Positions 25,885 to 34,573 of a stretch of 47,307 nt of DNA are shown here, one piece after another. Position 1 is the first letter of the stretch; each line of letters starts with the position of its first letter. The notes below the pieces were generated by a model. It worked only from the letters and a program-made list of their open reading frames with translations. It had not been told where the DNA came from and made no database searches. The translations under genes and the position numbers were made by a program. Origin of the DNA: Acidimicrobiia bacterium (lineage in GTDB: Bacteria; Actinomycetota; Acidimicrobiia; Acidimicrobiales; Poriferisodalaceae). The DNA is taken from assembly GCA_022822525.1 (NCBI GenBank), contig JAJEBN010000072.1:1-47307 (forward strand). Direction: 5' to 3'.

Positions 25885-26640
25885 GTGCAGTCGATCTCCC
25901 GTGCATTTGCGGTCCTGCGTGCCCTTGCGGTGGGGCCACAGGGCGTCACCGATGTCGCGGACCACGTGGGGCTGCCCAAGAGCACGGTGGCCCGACTGCT
26001 GACATCGCTCGAAGCCGTCGGTGCTGTCGCCCAGGACGACATCGGCGGCGACTACCGGATCGGGCGAGGACTCATCGACATCATCGGTGCCGCAGGAGAT
26101 GACCGAAGCCTGCTGGCAGCCGCTCGCCCGCACCTGCACAGCCTCGTCAACAGCGCCGGCGAGACGGCCGGCGTGAGCGTCCGGGCCGACCGCACGGTCT
26201 ACTACCTCGACCAGGTGGAACCCCACTCCGAGGTGCAGGTCCGCTCGTGGACCGGCGAATACTGCCCGATGCACCTGGTGCCCTCCGGGCTGGTCTACCT
26301 CGCGCATCTCGATCCTGAGGATCTCGACGCGTATCTCGCAGAAGGTCTCGAGGCCACCACCGCGAACAGCATGGTCGACCCAGAGGCGCTGCGGACTCGG
26401 CTGGCACAGGTGAGCAGTGCCGGATACGTCTGGGTGTACGAGGAGTTCGCCATCGGCATCAACTCGGTAGCGGCGCCGGTGCTGGGCCCCGAGGGCGACG
26501 TGGTCGCAGCACTGCACGTGCATGGCCCTGCGTACCGGTTCCCCGATCCCAACCGCACCCATGACATCGGCCTGGAACTGATCGAGGCGGCATCGAATCT
26601 CGCGGATCATCTGGCCGGCCGCGCCCCGCTGCCGCTCTAG
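25885..26640 (+). CDS. IclR-family transcriptional regulator
   Basis: This regulator of about 251 residues has an N-terminal winged helix-turn-helix (VQSISRAFAVLRALAV, then GVTDVADHVGLPKSTVARLL) and the C-terminal IclR effector domain (RPHLHSLVNSAGETAGVSV, VPSGLVYLA, GINSVAAPVLGPEGDVVAAL). I place the start at GTG 25885, directly before QSISRAF, the usual IclR opening. TTG at 25876 is also possible and has GCGGGG four bases upstream. The longer frame from ATG 25804 would begin inside the operator pair and adds 27 residues with no family likeness. It is flanked by the formate dehydrogenase and ETF/dehydrogenase operons and is the only transcription factor in the C1 island, so it is the natural candidate to bind the shared dyads. 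The effector is unknown; betaine, dimethylglycine or formate are guesses. Confidence 0.9.
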   Translation: MQSISRAFAVLRALAVGPQGVTDVADHVGLPKSTVARLLTSLEAVGAVAQDDIGGDYRIGRGLIDIIGAAGDDRSLLAAARPHLHSLVNSAGETAGVSVRADRTVYYLDQVEPHSEVQVRSWTGEYCPMHLVPSGLVYLAHLDPEDLDAYLAEGLEATTANSMVDPEALRTRLAQVSSAGYVWVYEEFAIGINSVAAPVLGPEGDVVAALHVHGPAYRFPDPNRTHDIGLELIEAASNLADHLAGRAPLPL

Positions 26641-26652
26641 CGCAGGCACCCG

Positions 26653-27663
26653 TCAGTCGAGCGGGCGGTCCCTGCGACGCCGGATCTCATCGGAGATTGC
26701 GGGCACCACTGCGTGCAGATCGGCGATCACCGCATATCCCGCCTTGGTCACCATGTTCGCCTCCGGGTCGATGTTGATGGCCAGAATGTTCTTCGATCCC
26801 ATGGCGCCCACCCAGTGCTGGATGGCGCCCGAGATGCCGCACGCGATGTAGATCTCCGGCGCGATCCGGGTACCGGTCTGGCCCACCTGGTCGGCGTGGC
26901 TGCGCCAGCCGTTGTTGGTGACCGCACGGGAGCAGCCGACGCGGCCGCCGAGCAGCTCCGCCAGATCTTCGAGCGCTGCGAAGCCTTCAGCCGAACCCAC
27001 ACCACGCCCGCCCGACACCACCACCGGCGAGGTGGACAGCGTGATGCCCTCAGTGAGCGTCACCCGGTTACGGACCAGGGTTCGTTCGGCTTCGGGGCCC
27101 AGATCAGGTGCGAAATCGACGGTCTCGATGTCCGCGGCGCCGTCCGGAACCGGCTCGGCCTCGACTGAGTGCGGAGCGATGGTCAGCAGCGGCAGTGACG
27201 AACTGAGCGTCACGTCCTCGAGCAGTGAACCGCCCCACTGGATACGGGTGATCTGCCATGGATCGCTTGCGGAGCTCACGCTCACGCAATTGGCAACGAG
27301 CGGCAAGTCGGTGCGCGCAGCAAGCTGTGCCATGGCTTCGGCACCCCGGTCGGTGCCCGCTGCAATGACGGCAGCAGGCTGCGCGGCCTCGACGAAGGCT
27401 GCGAGCGCCGCTCCCCACGCATCAGGCCCGTAGTCGGCCAAGAGCGAGTGTCGGCCGCAGTGCACGCCGGCGGCGCCGTAGGAAGCGCAGGCGGCGAACA
27501 GCTCCGCCCCGTGGGTCGCAAACAGCTCACTGTCGCCCAGGATGACGGCGTTGACGGGCACATCGAGTTCGGCGGCGAGCCTCCGGGCAGCTGTGAGCGC
27601 TTCGAGCGCCCCGCCTGGGGGCACACCCCGATCGTGATCGATGAGGACGGCGACGCTGCTCAC
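26653..27663 (-). CDS. etfA: Electron-transfer flavoprotein alpha subunit
   Basis: This 336-residue subunit binds FAD. The C-terminal domain shows the ETF-alpha signature: GRGVGSAEGFAALEDLAELL, then GWRSHADQVGQTGTRIAPEI and ISGAIQHWVGAMGSKNILAI. The start GTG at 27663 overlaps the etfB stop, so the two subunits are coupled. Its position in the operon after the dimethylglycine dehydrogenase-family gene and etfB says it is the dedicated electron acceptor of that flavoenzyme, delivering electrons to ETF:quinone oxidoreductase, which is not in the window. Confidence 0.93.
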   Translation of the reverse strand: MSSVAVLIDHDRGVPPGGALEALTAARRLAAELDVPVNAVILGDSELFATHGAELFAACASYGAAGVHCGRHSLLADYGPDAWGAALAAFVEAAQPAAVIAAGTDRGAEAMAQLAARTDLPLVANCVSVSSASDPWQITRIQWGGSLLEDVTLSSSLPLLTIAPHSVEAEPVPDGAADIETVDFAPDLGPEAERTLVRNRVTLTEGITLSTSPVVVSGGRGVGSAEGFAALEDLAELLGGRVGCSRAVTNNGWRSHADQVGQTGTRIAPEIYIACGISGAIQHWVGAMGSKNILAINIDPEANMVTKAGYAVIADLHAVVPAISDEIRRRRDRPLD

Positions 27664-28442
27664 AGCACCCCCAGCTCGTCCAGCAGATCCACCACGGCCG
27701 GTGCCGCAGCAGCACTGTCGCCGAGCATGACGGTCGTGCTGGCTCGCTCAGGCGGCCGGTGCAAGCGCCGTCGTGCTTGGCCGCCTTCGGCTGCATCCTC
27801 GGCGCAATCGAGCTCTGCGACCTGCGCTTTGCGTGACGACAGCCTCCCCTTCATCGTCGGATAGCGAGGCAGGTTGATGCCCTCCTTGACCCCGAGTGCG
27901 CACGGAGTCTCCAGCTCGTACACCTCGTAGCCGGCATCAGTCTCGCGACGGGCCACGATGCCGCTTCCGTTGACATCGATGCCCTTGATGCCGTTCACGA
28001 TCGGGCGTCCGAGCGCGTAGGCCACCCGGATGCCGACCTGGAAGTTGCCGCCGTCGGCAGACTCGTTGCCGAACAGGATGAGGTCGAATTCCCCGCCGGA
28101 TGCCTCCAGCTCCGCCACGGCCGCTGTGATCGCCGCCGCCGTGCGCTGGGGATCCCAGTCCAGGCCGCCCGGCGCAGCCACCAGTGCCAGCTCGCTGCCA
28201 CCCACGCTGGCCGCATAGCGAAGCTGCTCGGCGGACTCTTCGGGGCCGAGCGTGAGCACCGCCACGGTGTGGTCGCCGCCGCCGAGCCGTTCGGTGATCT
28301 GAACCGCCTCCTCGACAGCGCATTCCTCGTGCGGACTGGTGGTGAAGCCCAGATGCGCGGTGTCGACTTGCTGGCCGTCGGCGGTCACGTTGATGCGCGA
28401 GCCCACTGCGGGGACCCGCTTCACACAGACCAGGATGCGCAC
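27660..28442 (-). CDS. etfB: Electron-transfer flavoprotein beta subunit
   Basis: This 260-residue subunit has the ETF-beta fold: MRILVCVKRVPAVGS at the start, SPHEECAVEEAVQI, LILFGNESADGGNFQVG, and the ETF-beta signature region ending in KEGINLPRYPTMKGRL. It starts at the GTG at 28442, 11 bp after the dehydrogenase stop. It forms the heterodimer with EtfA and holds AMP in most homologues. After residue 215 the chain is Arg/Ala-rich and less conserved. Confidence 0.93.
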   Translation of the reverse strand: MRILVCVKRVPAVGSRINVTADGQQVDTAHLGFTTSPHEECAVEEAVQITERLGGGDHTVAVLTLGPEESAEQLRYAASVGGSELALVAAPGGLDWDPQRTAAAITAAVAELEASGGEFDLILFGNESADGGNFQVGIRVAYALGRPIVNGIKGIDVNGSGIVARRETDAGYEVYELETPCALGVKEGINLPRYPTMKGRLSSRKAQVAELDCAEDAAEGGQARRRLHRPPERASTTVMLGDSAAAAPAVVDLLDELGVL

Positions 28443-28453
28443 GCCGGCAGCCT

Positions 28454-30976
28454 TCAGGCCTTCATGCGGTTGTCGTCGGGATCGAACAGCGCCAGATTCG
28501 ATCCCGTGGCCGCCACGGTGGCCGGGTACAGCTCGTTCTGGTACATCACGGCAAGCTCCGTGCCGACCGCTGCCAACTCGGGCGGCAGGTACGCCATCGC
28601 CAGGTAGGCATCGACCGAGGGGGCGTTGCCTGCCGTTGTCAGGCGGCTCACTCGGCCATGCGAATCGGTGATCCGCTCGCCGTCGGTGGTCAGCACCGGT
28701 TCGTTGCCCGCACCCATCGGGAAGCGGTCGTAGCCCTCAGCACAGCGCAGGCTGTCGAAGCGCAGTGTGCTGAGCTGTGCTGCCAGCGGCGCCTCTCGGG
28801 CTGCCAGGTAGGCCTCCTTGCCGATGAAGTCAGCCGCCTTCACCCGTGGCCGGGCCAGTCCAGCCTCGACCGGGTTGTAGTCGCTCTCGAGCTCGGCCCC
28901 CATCAGCCGGTAGCCCTTCTCGAGCCGCCCGGTCGTGCCGTACACACCCGCCCCGACAGGCCGCAGGTTGAATTCCCGGCCGGCCTGGGCGATGGCGTCC
29001 CACAGGGCCAGCCCTGCGCTGGTCGGGCAGTAGATCTCGAAGCCGGCATCTCCCACATAGGAGATGCGGAACATCTGGGTCGGGATCCCCGACAGCAGCG
29101 CATCGCGTACCTGGCCGTAGCCGAAGGCCTCCTGGGACAGGTCGGTCTCGGTCAGCGTCTGCAGCAGCGAGACCGCATTGGGGCCCCACACGCCGTAGGT
29201 GGCCAGTGCCTCGGTGCGATTCTCGAAGTGCACCCCGTCGGCGGGGAGATTGTGACGGAACCAGTACTCGTCACGACCGCCGTCAAACGCACCGGTGGCG
29301 ATGCGGAAGCGATCCTCGGCCAGCCGCACGATGGTGAGGTCAGAGCGGAAGCCGCCGTCGGCGGTGAGCACCGGCGTGTAGATCGAGCGCCCGACCGGCA
29401 GATCGCACTTGTTGACCGCCATCTTCTCGATGTAGGGCACCACGCCGGGGCCTGACACCTCGAACACCTGGAACGGCGAGATGTCCACCAGCCCGCAGTG
29501 CTCACGCAGGTGCAAGTGCTCGGCATCAGTGATGGGGCTCCACCAGCGAGCGTCCCACTCATGGGTGCGTTGCGCTATGCCGTAGTGCTCGACGAGGTCG
29601 GCATTCGTTTCGTACCAGTGCGGTCGCTCCCAGCCGCCGGCTTCGAAGTAGAACGCGCCGAGGTCGTCGGTGCGAGCCTTGGCGGGCCCGCACGTCACGT
29701 TGCGGCGCGTCGCCCACTGCTCGCGAGGGTGCACGATGCCGTAGGTCTTGTTGAAGTGCTCGTCGGCTCGTGTCTCGATATGGATGACGTTGCGGTCTTG
29801 GGGGTAGAAGCGGGTGACGTCCGAGCCATGCGGGTCGGTCATGCGGGGATAGCCGTAGGTCATCCATTCCGCCATCAACCGCCCGACACCGGGCCCTTCT
29901 TTGACCCACACCGCAGCAACCGACCACAGGTTCTCGACCTCGGGCGTCGGACCCAGCACCGGTGCGGCGTCGGGCGTCAGCGAGAGCAGGCCGTTGATGG
30001 CGTACTTGATCTCGCCGTCGCCCAAGAACTCCATGAGCTCGATGGCCTGCTCGAGCTGTTCGTCGAAGTCGTCGGGCGTGAAGGGCATCTCGGTGGGGCT
30101 GAGCGCAGCTTCCTCGTTGGAGGGGATGTCCTCGACGCGGTGCAGGATCGGCCGGTGGGCGTAGCTGCCCACTTCCATGGAGCCTGCCGACTGGCGCTCA
30201 TAACAGAAGGTGTCCATGTCGCGCACGATCGGGTAGGCCAGCTCCTGGTTCGTCTCGACGAGCACGTCGAACGGCCCGACGTCGACCATCTGGTGCACGG
30301 CGGGGGTCAGCGGGATGGTGGCCCCGGCCATCCGGGCCAGCTTCGGGCTCCACACACCGCATGCAATGGCCACCGTGTCGCATTCGATGCGGCCTCGATC
30401 GGTCACCACGGCGCTGATGCGGGGGCGGTTGGCACCCGGCACAGTCTCGATGTCGAGCACTTCGGTGTTGGCGAACGTCTGCAGGTGGCCGGCCTCGGTT
30501 GCCCGCCGGCGCATCTGCGTGCCGGTCTCGAGCGAATCCACCGCTGACACGCTGGGGGTGTAGAAGCCGCCGAGGATGACCTCGGGATCGATGAACGGCA
30601 CCAGTTCGGTGACTTCGTCGACGCTGAGCAGCCGTGACTCGATGCCCCAGCAGGTCGCGGAGGTCATGCGGCGGCGGAACTCCTCCATGCGCTCAGGCGA
30701 GCGAGCGACCTCGATGCCGCCGCAGGTGTTCTGCAGGCCCAGCGCCTCGTACTGGCGCTGGCTGTCGACGGTCAGGTCGACGATCTCCTTCGAATGATCG
30801 ACCGGGAAGATGAAGTTGGAGGCATGACCGGTGGAGCCGCCGGGGTTGGGCAGCGGGCCCTTGTCCAGCAGGACGATGTCGGTCCAACCGAGATCGCTGA
30901 GATGACCCACCAGGCAGTTGCCCACGATCCCAGCTCCGATGACGACACAATCTGCCCGCGCCGGAAAGTCGCTCAT
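28454..30976 (-). CDS. Dimethylglycine/sarcosine dehydrogenase-family flavoprotein (FAD + H4folate domains)
   Basis: This 840-residue enzyme has a D-amino-acid-oxidase-type N-terminal half (GAGIVGNCLVGHL at residues about 14-26, then GGSTGHASNFIFP, whose His matches the covalent-FAD position in this family). The C-terminal half is of glycine cleavage T-protein type and binds H4folate (HCGLVDISPFQVFEVSG, YVGDAGFEIY, and a GCV-T C-terminal barrel). It should demethylate dimethylglycine and/or sarcosine, giving methylene-H4folate and electrons for ETF. The long open frame runs on to 31360, but the start is the ATG at 30976, preceded by GTGGGGG; the extension would run through the operators. It heads an operon with etfB and etfA. 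Which of the two substrates it prefers cannot be told by eye. Confidence 0.9.
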   Translation of the reverse strand: MSDFPARADCVVIGAGIVGNCLVGHLSDLGWTDIVLLDKGPLPNPGGSTGHASNFIFPVDHSKEIVDLTVDSQRQYEALGLQNTCGGIEVARSPERMEEFRRRMTSATCWGIESRLLSVDEVTELVPFIDPEVILGGFYTPSVSAVDSLETGTQMRRRATEAGHLQTFANTEVLDIETVPGANRPRISAVVTDRGRIECDTVAIACGVWSPKLARMAGATIPLTPAVHQMVDVGPFDVLVETNQELAYPIVRDMDTFCYERQSAGSMEVGSYAHRPILHRVEDIPSNEEAALSPTEMPFTPDDFDEQLEQAIELMEFLGDGEIKYAINGLLSLTPDAAPVLGPTPEVENLWSVAAVWVKEGPGVGRLMAEWMTYGYPRMTDPHGSDVTRFYPQDRNVIHIETRADEHFNKTYGIVHPREQWATRRNVTCGPAKARTDDLGAFYFEAGGWERPHWYETNADLVEHYGIAQRTHEWDARWWSPITDAEHLHLREHCGLVDISPFQVFEVSGPGVVPYIEKMAVNKCDLPVGRSIYTPVLTADGGFRSDLTIVRLAEDRFRIATGAFDGGRDEYWFRHNLPADGVHFENRTEALATYGVWGPNAVSLLQTLTETDLSQEAFGYGQVRDALLSGIPTQMFRISYVGDAGFEIYCPTSAGLALWDAIAQAGREFNLRPVGAGVYGTTGRLEKGYRLMGAELESDYNPVEAGLARPRVKAADFIGKEAYLAAREAPLAAQLSTLRFDSLRCAEGYDRFPMGAGNEPVLTTDGERITDSHGRVSRLTTAGNAPSVDAYLAMAYLPPELAAVGTELAVMYQNELYPATVAATGSNLALFDPDDNRMKA

Positions 30977-31031
30977 ACCTGTCATCCCCCACTGTTGCCG
31001 GATAGCAGCTGTGCTCAATTGCTTCGCCGCT

Positions 31032-31066
31032 GTTCTGTATGATGGAACAGTTCCACTCAGCGGAAC
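31032..31066. promoter_or_regulatory. Tandem 17-bp dyads between the dehydrogenase and formate-H4folate ligase genes
   Basis: GTTCTGTATGATGGAAC is at 31032-31048 and GTTCCACTCAGCGGAAC at 31050-31066, starting 18 bp apart. They are 56 bp upstream of the dehydrogenase start (minus) and 134 bp upstream of fhs (plus). A further right half-site (GGGGAAC) ends at 31081. The first dyad contains TATGAT (31038-31043), a good -10 candidate on the plus strand, which would place the operator across the promoter. Confidence 0.75.
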
Positions 31067-31199
31067 AGCATCTAGGGGAACAGTAGCCGAACATCCCAGC
31101 ATTTGACGACCAGCATTCGTCGCCGAGGCACCGGCGGTACCGGCGTGCGGCGAGGTTCTGGCAGGGTGTTGGGGGCTCTCACCGAGGAGGGTGGACGGC

Positions 31200-32909
31200 A
31201 TGACGACGACAGGCGCGATACCCAGCGATCTCGAGATCGCTTCTGGGGCACAGATACGGCCGCTGACCGACATCGCGGACGAGGCAGGAATTCCGCGCGA
31301 GTTCCTCGAGCTGTACGGCTCGGGTGTAGCGAAAGTCCAGCTCGAAGCGGCCGAGGCCATGGCAGACCGCCCTCGAGGGCGCTACGTCGTGGTGACTGCC
31401 ATCACTCCGACACCGCTGGGCGAGGGCAAGACGACGACGACGGTCGGGTTGGGCCAGGCGTTCGCGCACATCGGCCGCACTGCCACCATCGCTATCCGGC
31501 AGCCATCGATGGGCCCAACTTTCGGCATCAAGGGCGGCGCTGCCGGAGGCGGGTACAGCCAGGTCGTGCCGATGGACCTGTTCAACCTCCATCTCACCGG
31601 CGACATGCATGCGGTGACGGCTGCGCACAACCTGTGCGCCGCAATGCTGGATGCCCACCTGTATCACGGCAACGACGCCGGTCTCGACATCCACAACATC
31701 ACCTGGCGACGGGTACTGGACGTCAATGACCGGGCACTGCGCAACATCACCATCGGTCTCGGCGGGCGTCTCGACGGAATCCCTCGCGAGTCCGGCTTTG
31801 ACATCACGGCCGCATCGGAGGTGATGGCGACGCTCGCGCTGTGCACGTCGATGTCAGACCTGCGGGCCCGTCTCGGTCGCATCGTGCTGGGCTACACGAA
31901 GAGCGGCGAGCCGGTGACCGCCGAGGACATCGGTGCTGCGGGCTCGATGGCCGTGCTGCTGCGCGAAGCCATCAAGCCCAACCTCATGCAGACGCTGGAA
32001 GGCTCGCCCGCACTGGTGCATACAGGGCCCTTCGGCAACATCGCTACCGGGAACTCCTCGATCGTGGCGGACCGCATCGGCATCGGCACGTCCGATTTCC
32101 TGCTGACCGAAGCCGGATTCGGCGCCGACATGGGTGCCGAGCGCTTCTTCAACATCAAGTGCCGGTACTCGGGCGTGTCTCCCGATGCCGCAGTCATCGT
32201 GGCCACGGTGCGCGGATTGAAGGCCCATTCGGGCAAGCACCGGATCGTCGCGGGACGGCCGCTGCCCCCGGCGCTGCTCGAGGCCAATCCCGACGAGGTC
32301 CACGCCGGCGGCGACAACCTGCGCAAGCAGCTGGAGAACGTGCGCATGCACGGCGTCTCGCCGGTCGTGGCCATCAACACGTTTCCGGGCGACAACGAGG
32401 CAGACCTGGCGGCAATCGCCGAGATCGCATCCGAGTACGGCGCTCTGTCGGCCCGCTGCACTCACTTCGCCGACGGCGGCGCCGGCGCAGCGGAGCTGGC
32501 CGAAGCAGTGGCCCAGGCAGCCGAGGAGCCGACCGATTTTGCCGTGCTGTACCCCGACGACATCGGGCTGCGAGACAAGATCCACGCAGTCGCCACCAAG
32601 GTGTACGGCGCGGACGGCGTGAGCTACACCGCCCGCGCCAACCGCGAGATCGACGGCTACGAGCGCAACGGCTTCGGCAGCCTGCCGGTGTGCATCGCCA
32701 AGACGCACCTGTCCATCTCCTCCGATGCGTCGCTCAAGGGCGCACCGACCGGTTGGACCTTGCCGGTGCGCGAGGTTCGGGCATCAGTGGGCGCCGGGTT
32801 CGTGTACCCGATCTGCGGCGACATGCGAACGATGCCGGGACTGGGCCGCGACCCGGCCGCACGCCATATCGACCTTGACGCCGACGGCGAGATCGTCGGC
32901 CTGAGCTGA
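31200..32909 (+). CDS. fhs: Formate-tetrahydrofolate ligase
   Basis: This 569-residue enzyme interconverts formate + ATP + H4folate with 10-formyl-H4folate. The ATP loop is TPTPLGEGKTTTTVGLGQAF near residue 65. Further family motifs are QPSMGPTFGIKGGAAGGGY, TGDMHAV, FDITAASEVMA and the C-terminal GAGFVYPICGDMRTMPGL. The start is the ATG at 31200 with GAGGAGG nine bases upstream; GTG 31191 directly abuts that site and is unlikely. In this island it would most usefully run toward formate, making ATP and feeding the formate dehydrogenase. It is in one operon with the MetF-like gene 11 bp downstream. Confidence 0.95.
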   Translation: MTTTGAIPSDLEIASGAQIRPLTDIADEAGIPREFLELYGSGVAKVQLEAAEAMADRPRGRYVVVTAITPTPLGEGKTTTTVGLGQAFAHIGRTATIAIRQPSMGPTFGIKGGAAGGGYSQVVPMDLFNLHLTGDMHAVTAAHNLCAAMLDAHLYHGNDAGLDIHNITWRRVLDVNDRALRNITIGLGGRLDGIPRESGFDITAASEVMATLALCTSMSDLRARLGRIVLGYTKSGEPVTAEDIGAAGSMAVLLREAIKPNLMQTLEGSPALVHTGPFGNIATGNSSIVADRIGIGTSDFLLTEAGFGADMGAERFFNIKCRYSGVSPDAAVIVATVRGLKAHSGKHRIVAGRPLPPALLEANPDEVHAGGDNLRKQLENVRMHGVSPVVAINTFPGDNEADLAAIAEIASEYGALSARCTHFADGGAGAAELAEAVAQAAEEPTDFAVLYPDDIGLRDKIHAVATKVYGADGVSYTARANREIDGYERNGFGSLPVCIAKTHLSISSDASLKGAPTGWTLPVREVRASVGAGFVYPICGDMRTMPGLGRDPAARHIDLDADGEIVGLS

Positions 32910-32920
32910 CGGAGCCGCAA

Positions 32921-33856
32921 TTGTTCGCCTTCTTCTCGGGCACCCGGGGCAACCGCACGGACCGCTGGACTTCTGTCTGGCGTCCGGCATCGACGCGCCA
33001 CCGGCCGCCGACCGACGGCGCGGCTGCGCGCCACCGTTTGCTGACCGACGCCCAGTGGGAGCTGATCCCGCTGCGCAACCTGGCAGACCAGCTCCCGCAC
33101 CTGCCGCCGGAGTCGCCGGTGTCGATCACCGCATCTGCCTCAAAGACTCTCGAGGACACGCTGGATCTGACCGCTGAGATTGCCACGCTCGGACACCGGC
33201 CGGTCCCCCACATTGCGGCTCGCATGGTCCGCAGCCACGCCCACCTCCAAGAGCTGCTGGGACGCGTCGGCACGCTCGGCCTGAATGAGATCTTCCTGGT
33301 CGGCGGCGATGTCACCAGCCCCACCGGCCCCTTTGACAGCGCTCAACAGCTCCTCGAGGCCCTTGCCGACGTCGAGCACACGCTGACCCACATCGGGATC
33401 ACTTCGTACCCCGAGGGGCACGCGCTCATCAGCGATGCAGCCTTGCACGAGGCGCTGCACGCCAAGCAGGTGCTGCTGGCCGAGGCCGGCATCGCTGGCC
33501 ACGCGTCGACGCAGATGTGCTTTCACCCGCGTTCCATCGTCGAGTGGCTCTCTTCGGAGCGCGCCAGCGGCTTCACCCTGCCGGTGCATCTGGGCATTCC
33601 CGGGGCGGTCGACCCCGCACGCTTGCTGCGCATCGGCACCCGCTTGGGCATCGGCGCCTCGCTGCGCTACCTCCGCAAGAACACCGGCGCAGTGGCGCGC
33701 ATGCTGCGTCCGGGCGGCTATGACCCGAGCGGGCTGGTGGATCAGCTCGCCCCGCACGCCGATCGGCTCGACATCGCGGGCCTGCATGTGTTCACCTTCA
33801 ACTCCATCGCCGACACCGTCGCCTGGCGCGACGCCGCCATGGCGGGACGCCGGTAG
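32921..33856 (+). CDS. Methylenetetrahydrofolate reductase-like protein (divergent MetF)
   Basis: This 311-residue TIM-barrel protein is of the MTHFR superfamily. The recognisable core starts near residue 43 with DAQWELIPLR, where the Glu matches the catalytic Glu of MetF, followed by VSITASASKT, HRPVPHIAARMV, FLVGGD (FAD/folate loop) and the C-terminal LHVFTFNSI. It belongs to a short, divergent MetF branch also known beside demethylation genes. It should oxidise methyl-H4folate to methylene-H4folate in this pathway. The only early start is TTG 32921, giving an odd 40-residue Arg/Thr-rich head; translation may instead be coupled to fhs. The electron acceptor is unknown. Confidence 0.8.
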   Translation: MFAFFSGTRGNRTDRWTSVWRPASTRHRPPTDGAAARHRLLTDAQWELIPLRNLADQLPHLPPESPVSITASASKTLEDTLDLTAEIATLGHRPVPHIAARMVRSHAHLQELLGRVGTLGLNEIFLVGGDVTSPTGPFDSAQQLLEALADVEHTLTHIGITSYPEGHALISDAALHEALHAKQVLLAEAGIAGHASTQMCFHPRSIVEWLSSERASGFTLPVHLGIPGAVDPARLLRIGTRLGIGASLRYLRKNTGAVARMLRPGGYDPSGLVDQLAPHADRLDIAGLHVFTFNSIADTVAWRDAAMAGRR

Positions 33857-33880
33857 CCACCTCCGGCTGTCGAGAATCCT

Positions 33881-34558
33881 GTGACGTTGCCGGCTGGAGT
33901 GCTGGCGGCGCTGAAGATCGCCTTGGTAGCGATCCTGGGCATCGCGCATCGCCTGTACTGGCACGGAGGCATCGACGTCACGTACCTGGTCCTGGCGCTG
34001 TTCCTGTCGACCAATCTCGTGATCTGCTTCTGGGAGACCTGCCTGTTCTTCCGGCGGGACTACATCGAGTCGCGCTTTGCCTACTGGCAGCAGCGGCGGC
34101 GCCAGACCGGCCTCAATCCGTCACTCGAGTTCCTCACGACCAGGGTGCCGCTGCGCTCAGCGTTCTCGCCGACCGTCTGGGCCGACGTGTGGGCAACGTA
34201 TTCGGTGTACGACGGCTCGTTCGCCGATCGCCGCAGCTACGGGTTCAACGTGGATGTGGGGAATGGCTTCATCACGGCCATCCCCACGCTGGCCCTGTAC
34301 GCAGCGTTCACGACCGAGTTCCTTCCGCCGCTGGCAGCAGGAATCCTCGGGGTCATGTTCTTCTGGCAGTGGACGTACGCCACATCTGCCTACTTGATGA
34401 GCTTCTTCATCGCGAAGCGGCACCGCGGCATCACCAGAAGCGAGCTGTACGGCATGATCCTGGGATTCAACGCGCCTTGGATCGTGTTCCCCCTGCTGGG
34501 GCTGTACGTCTCGATCCGCTTGGTCACCGACGGCAGCTACAGCGCTCTCGGCGGCTGA
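33881..34558 (+). CDS. Uncharacterised membrane protein
   Basis: This 225-residue protein has about five hydrophobic segments (residues about 5-21, 33-52, 125-150, 155-172 and 190-212) and a polar middle with RRDYIESRFAYWQQRRRQ and a DGSFADRRSYGFNVDVGNG loop. No family is recognised. The GTG start is 24 bp after the MetF-like stop, so it is probably in the fhs operon. A transport or membrane-anchoring role for the C1 island is possible but unsupported. It is convergent with the MFS gene 15 bp further on. Confidence 0.7.
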   Translation: MTLPAGVLAALKIALVAILGIAHRLYWHGGIDVTYLVLALFLSTNLVICFWETCLFFRRDYIESRFAYWQQRRRQTGLNPSLEFLTTRVPLRSAFSPTVWADVWATYSVYDGSFADRRSYGFNVDVGNGFITAIPTLALYAAFTTEFLPPLAAGILGVMFFWQWTYATSAYLMSFFIAKRHRGITRSELYGMILGFNAPWIVFPLLGLYVSIRLVTDGSYSALGG

Positions 34559-34573
34559 CGGCGAGTTCCTCCG

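Noticed and set aside
30977..31360. Longer N-terminus of the dimethylglycine dehydrogenase-family protein
   Set aside because: The extension runs through the operator pair and into the fhs 5' region; the flavin-binding start fits the ATG at 30976.
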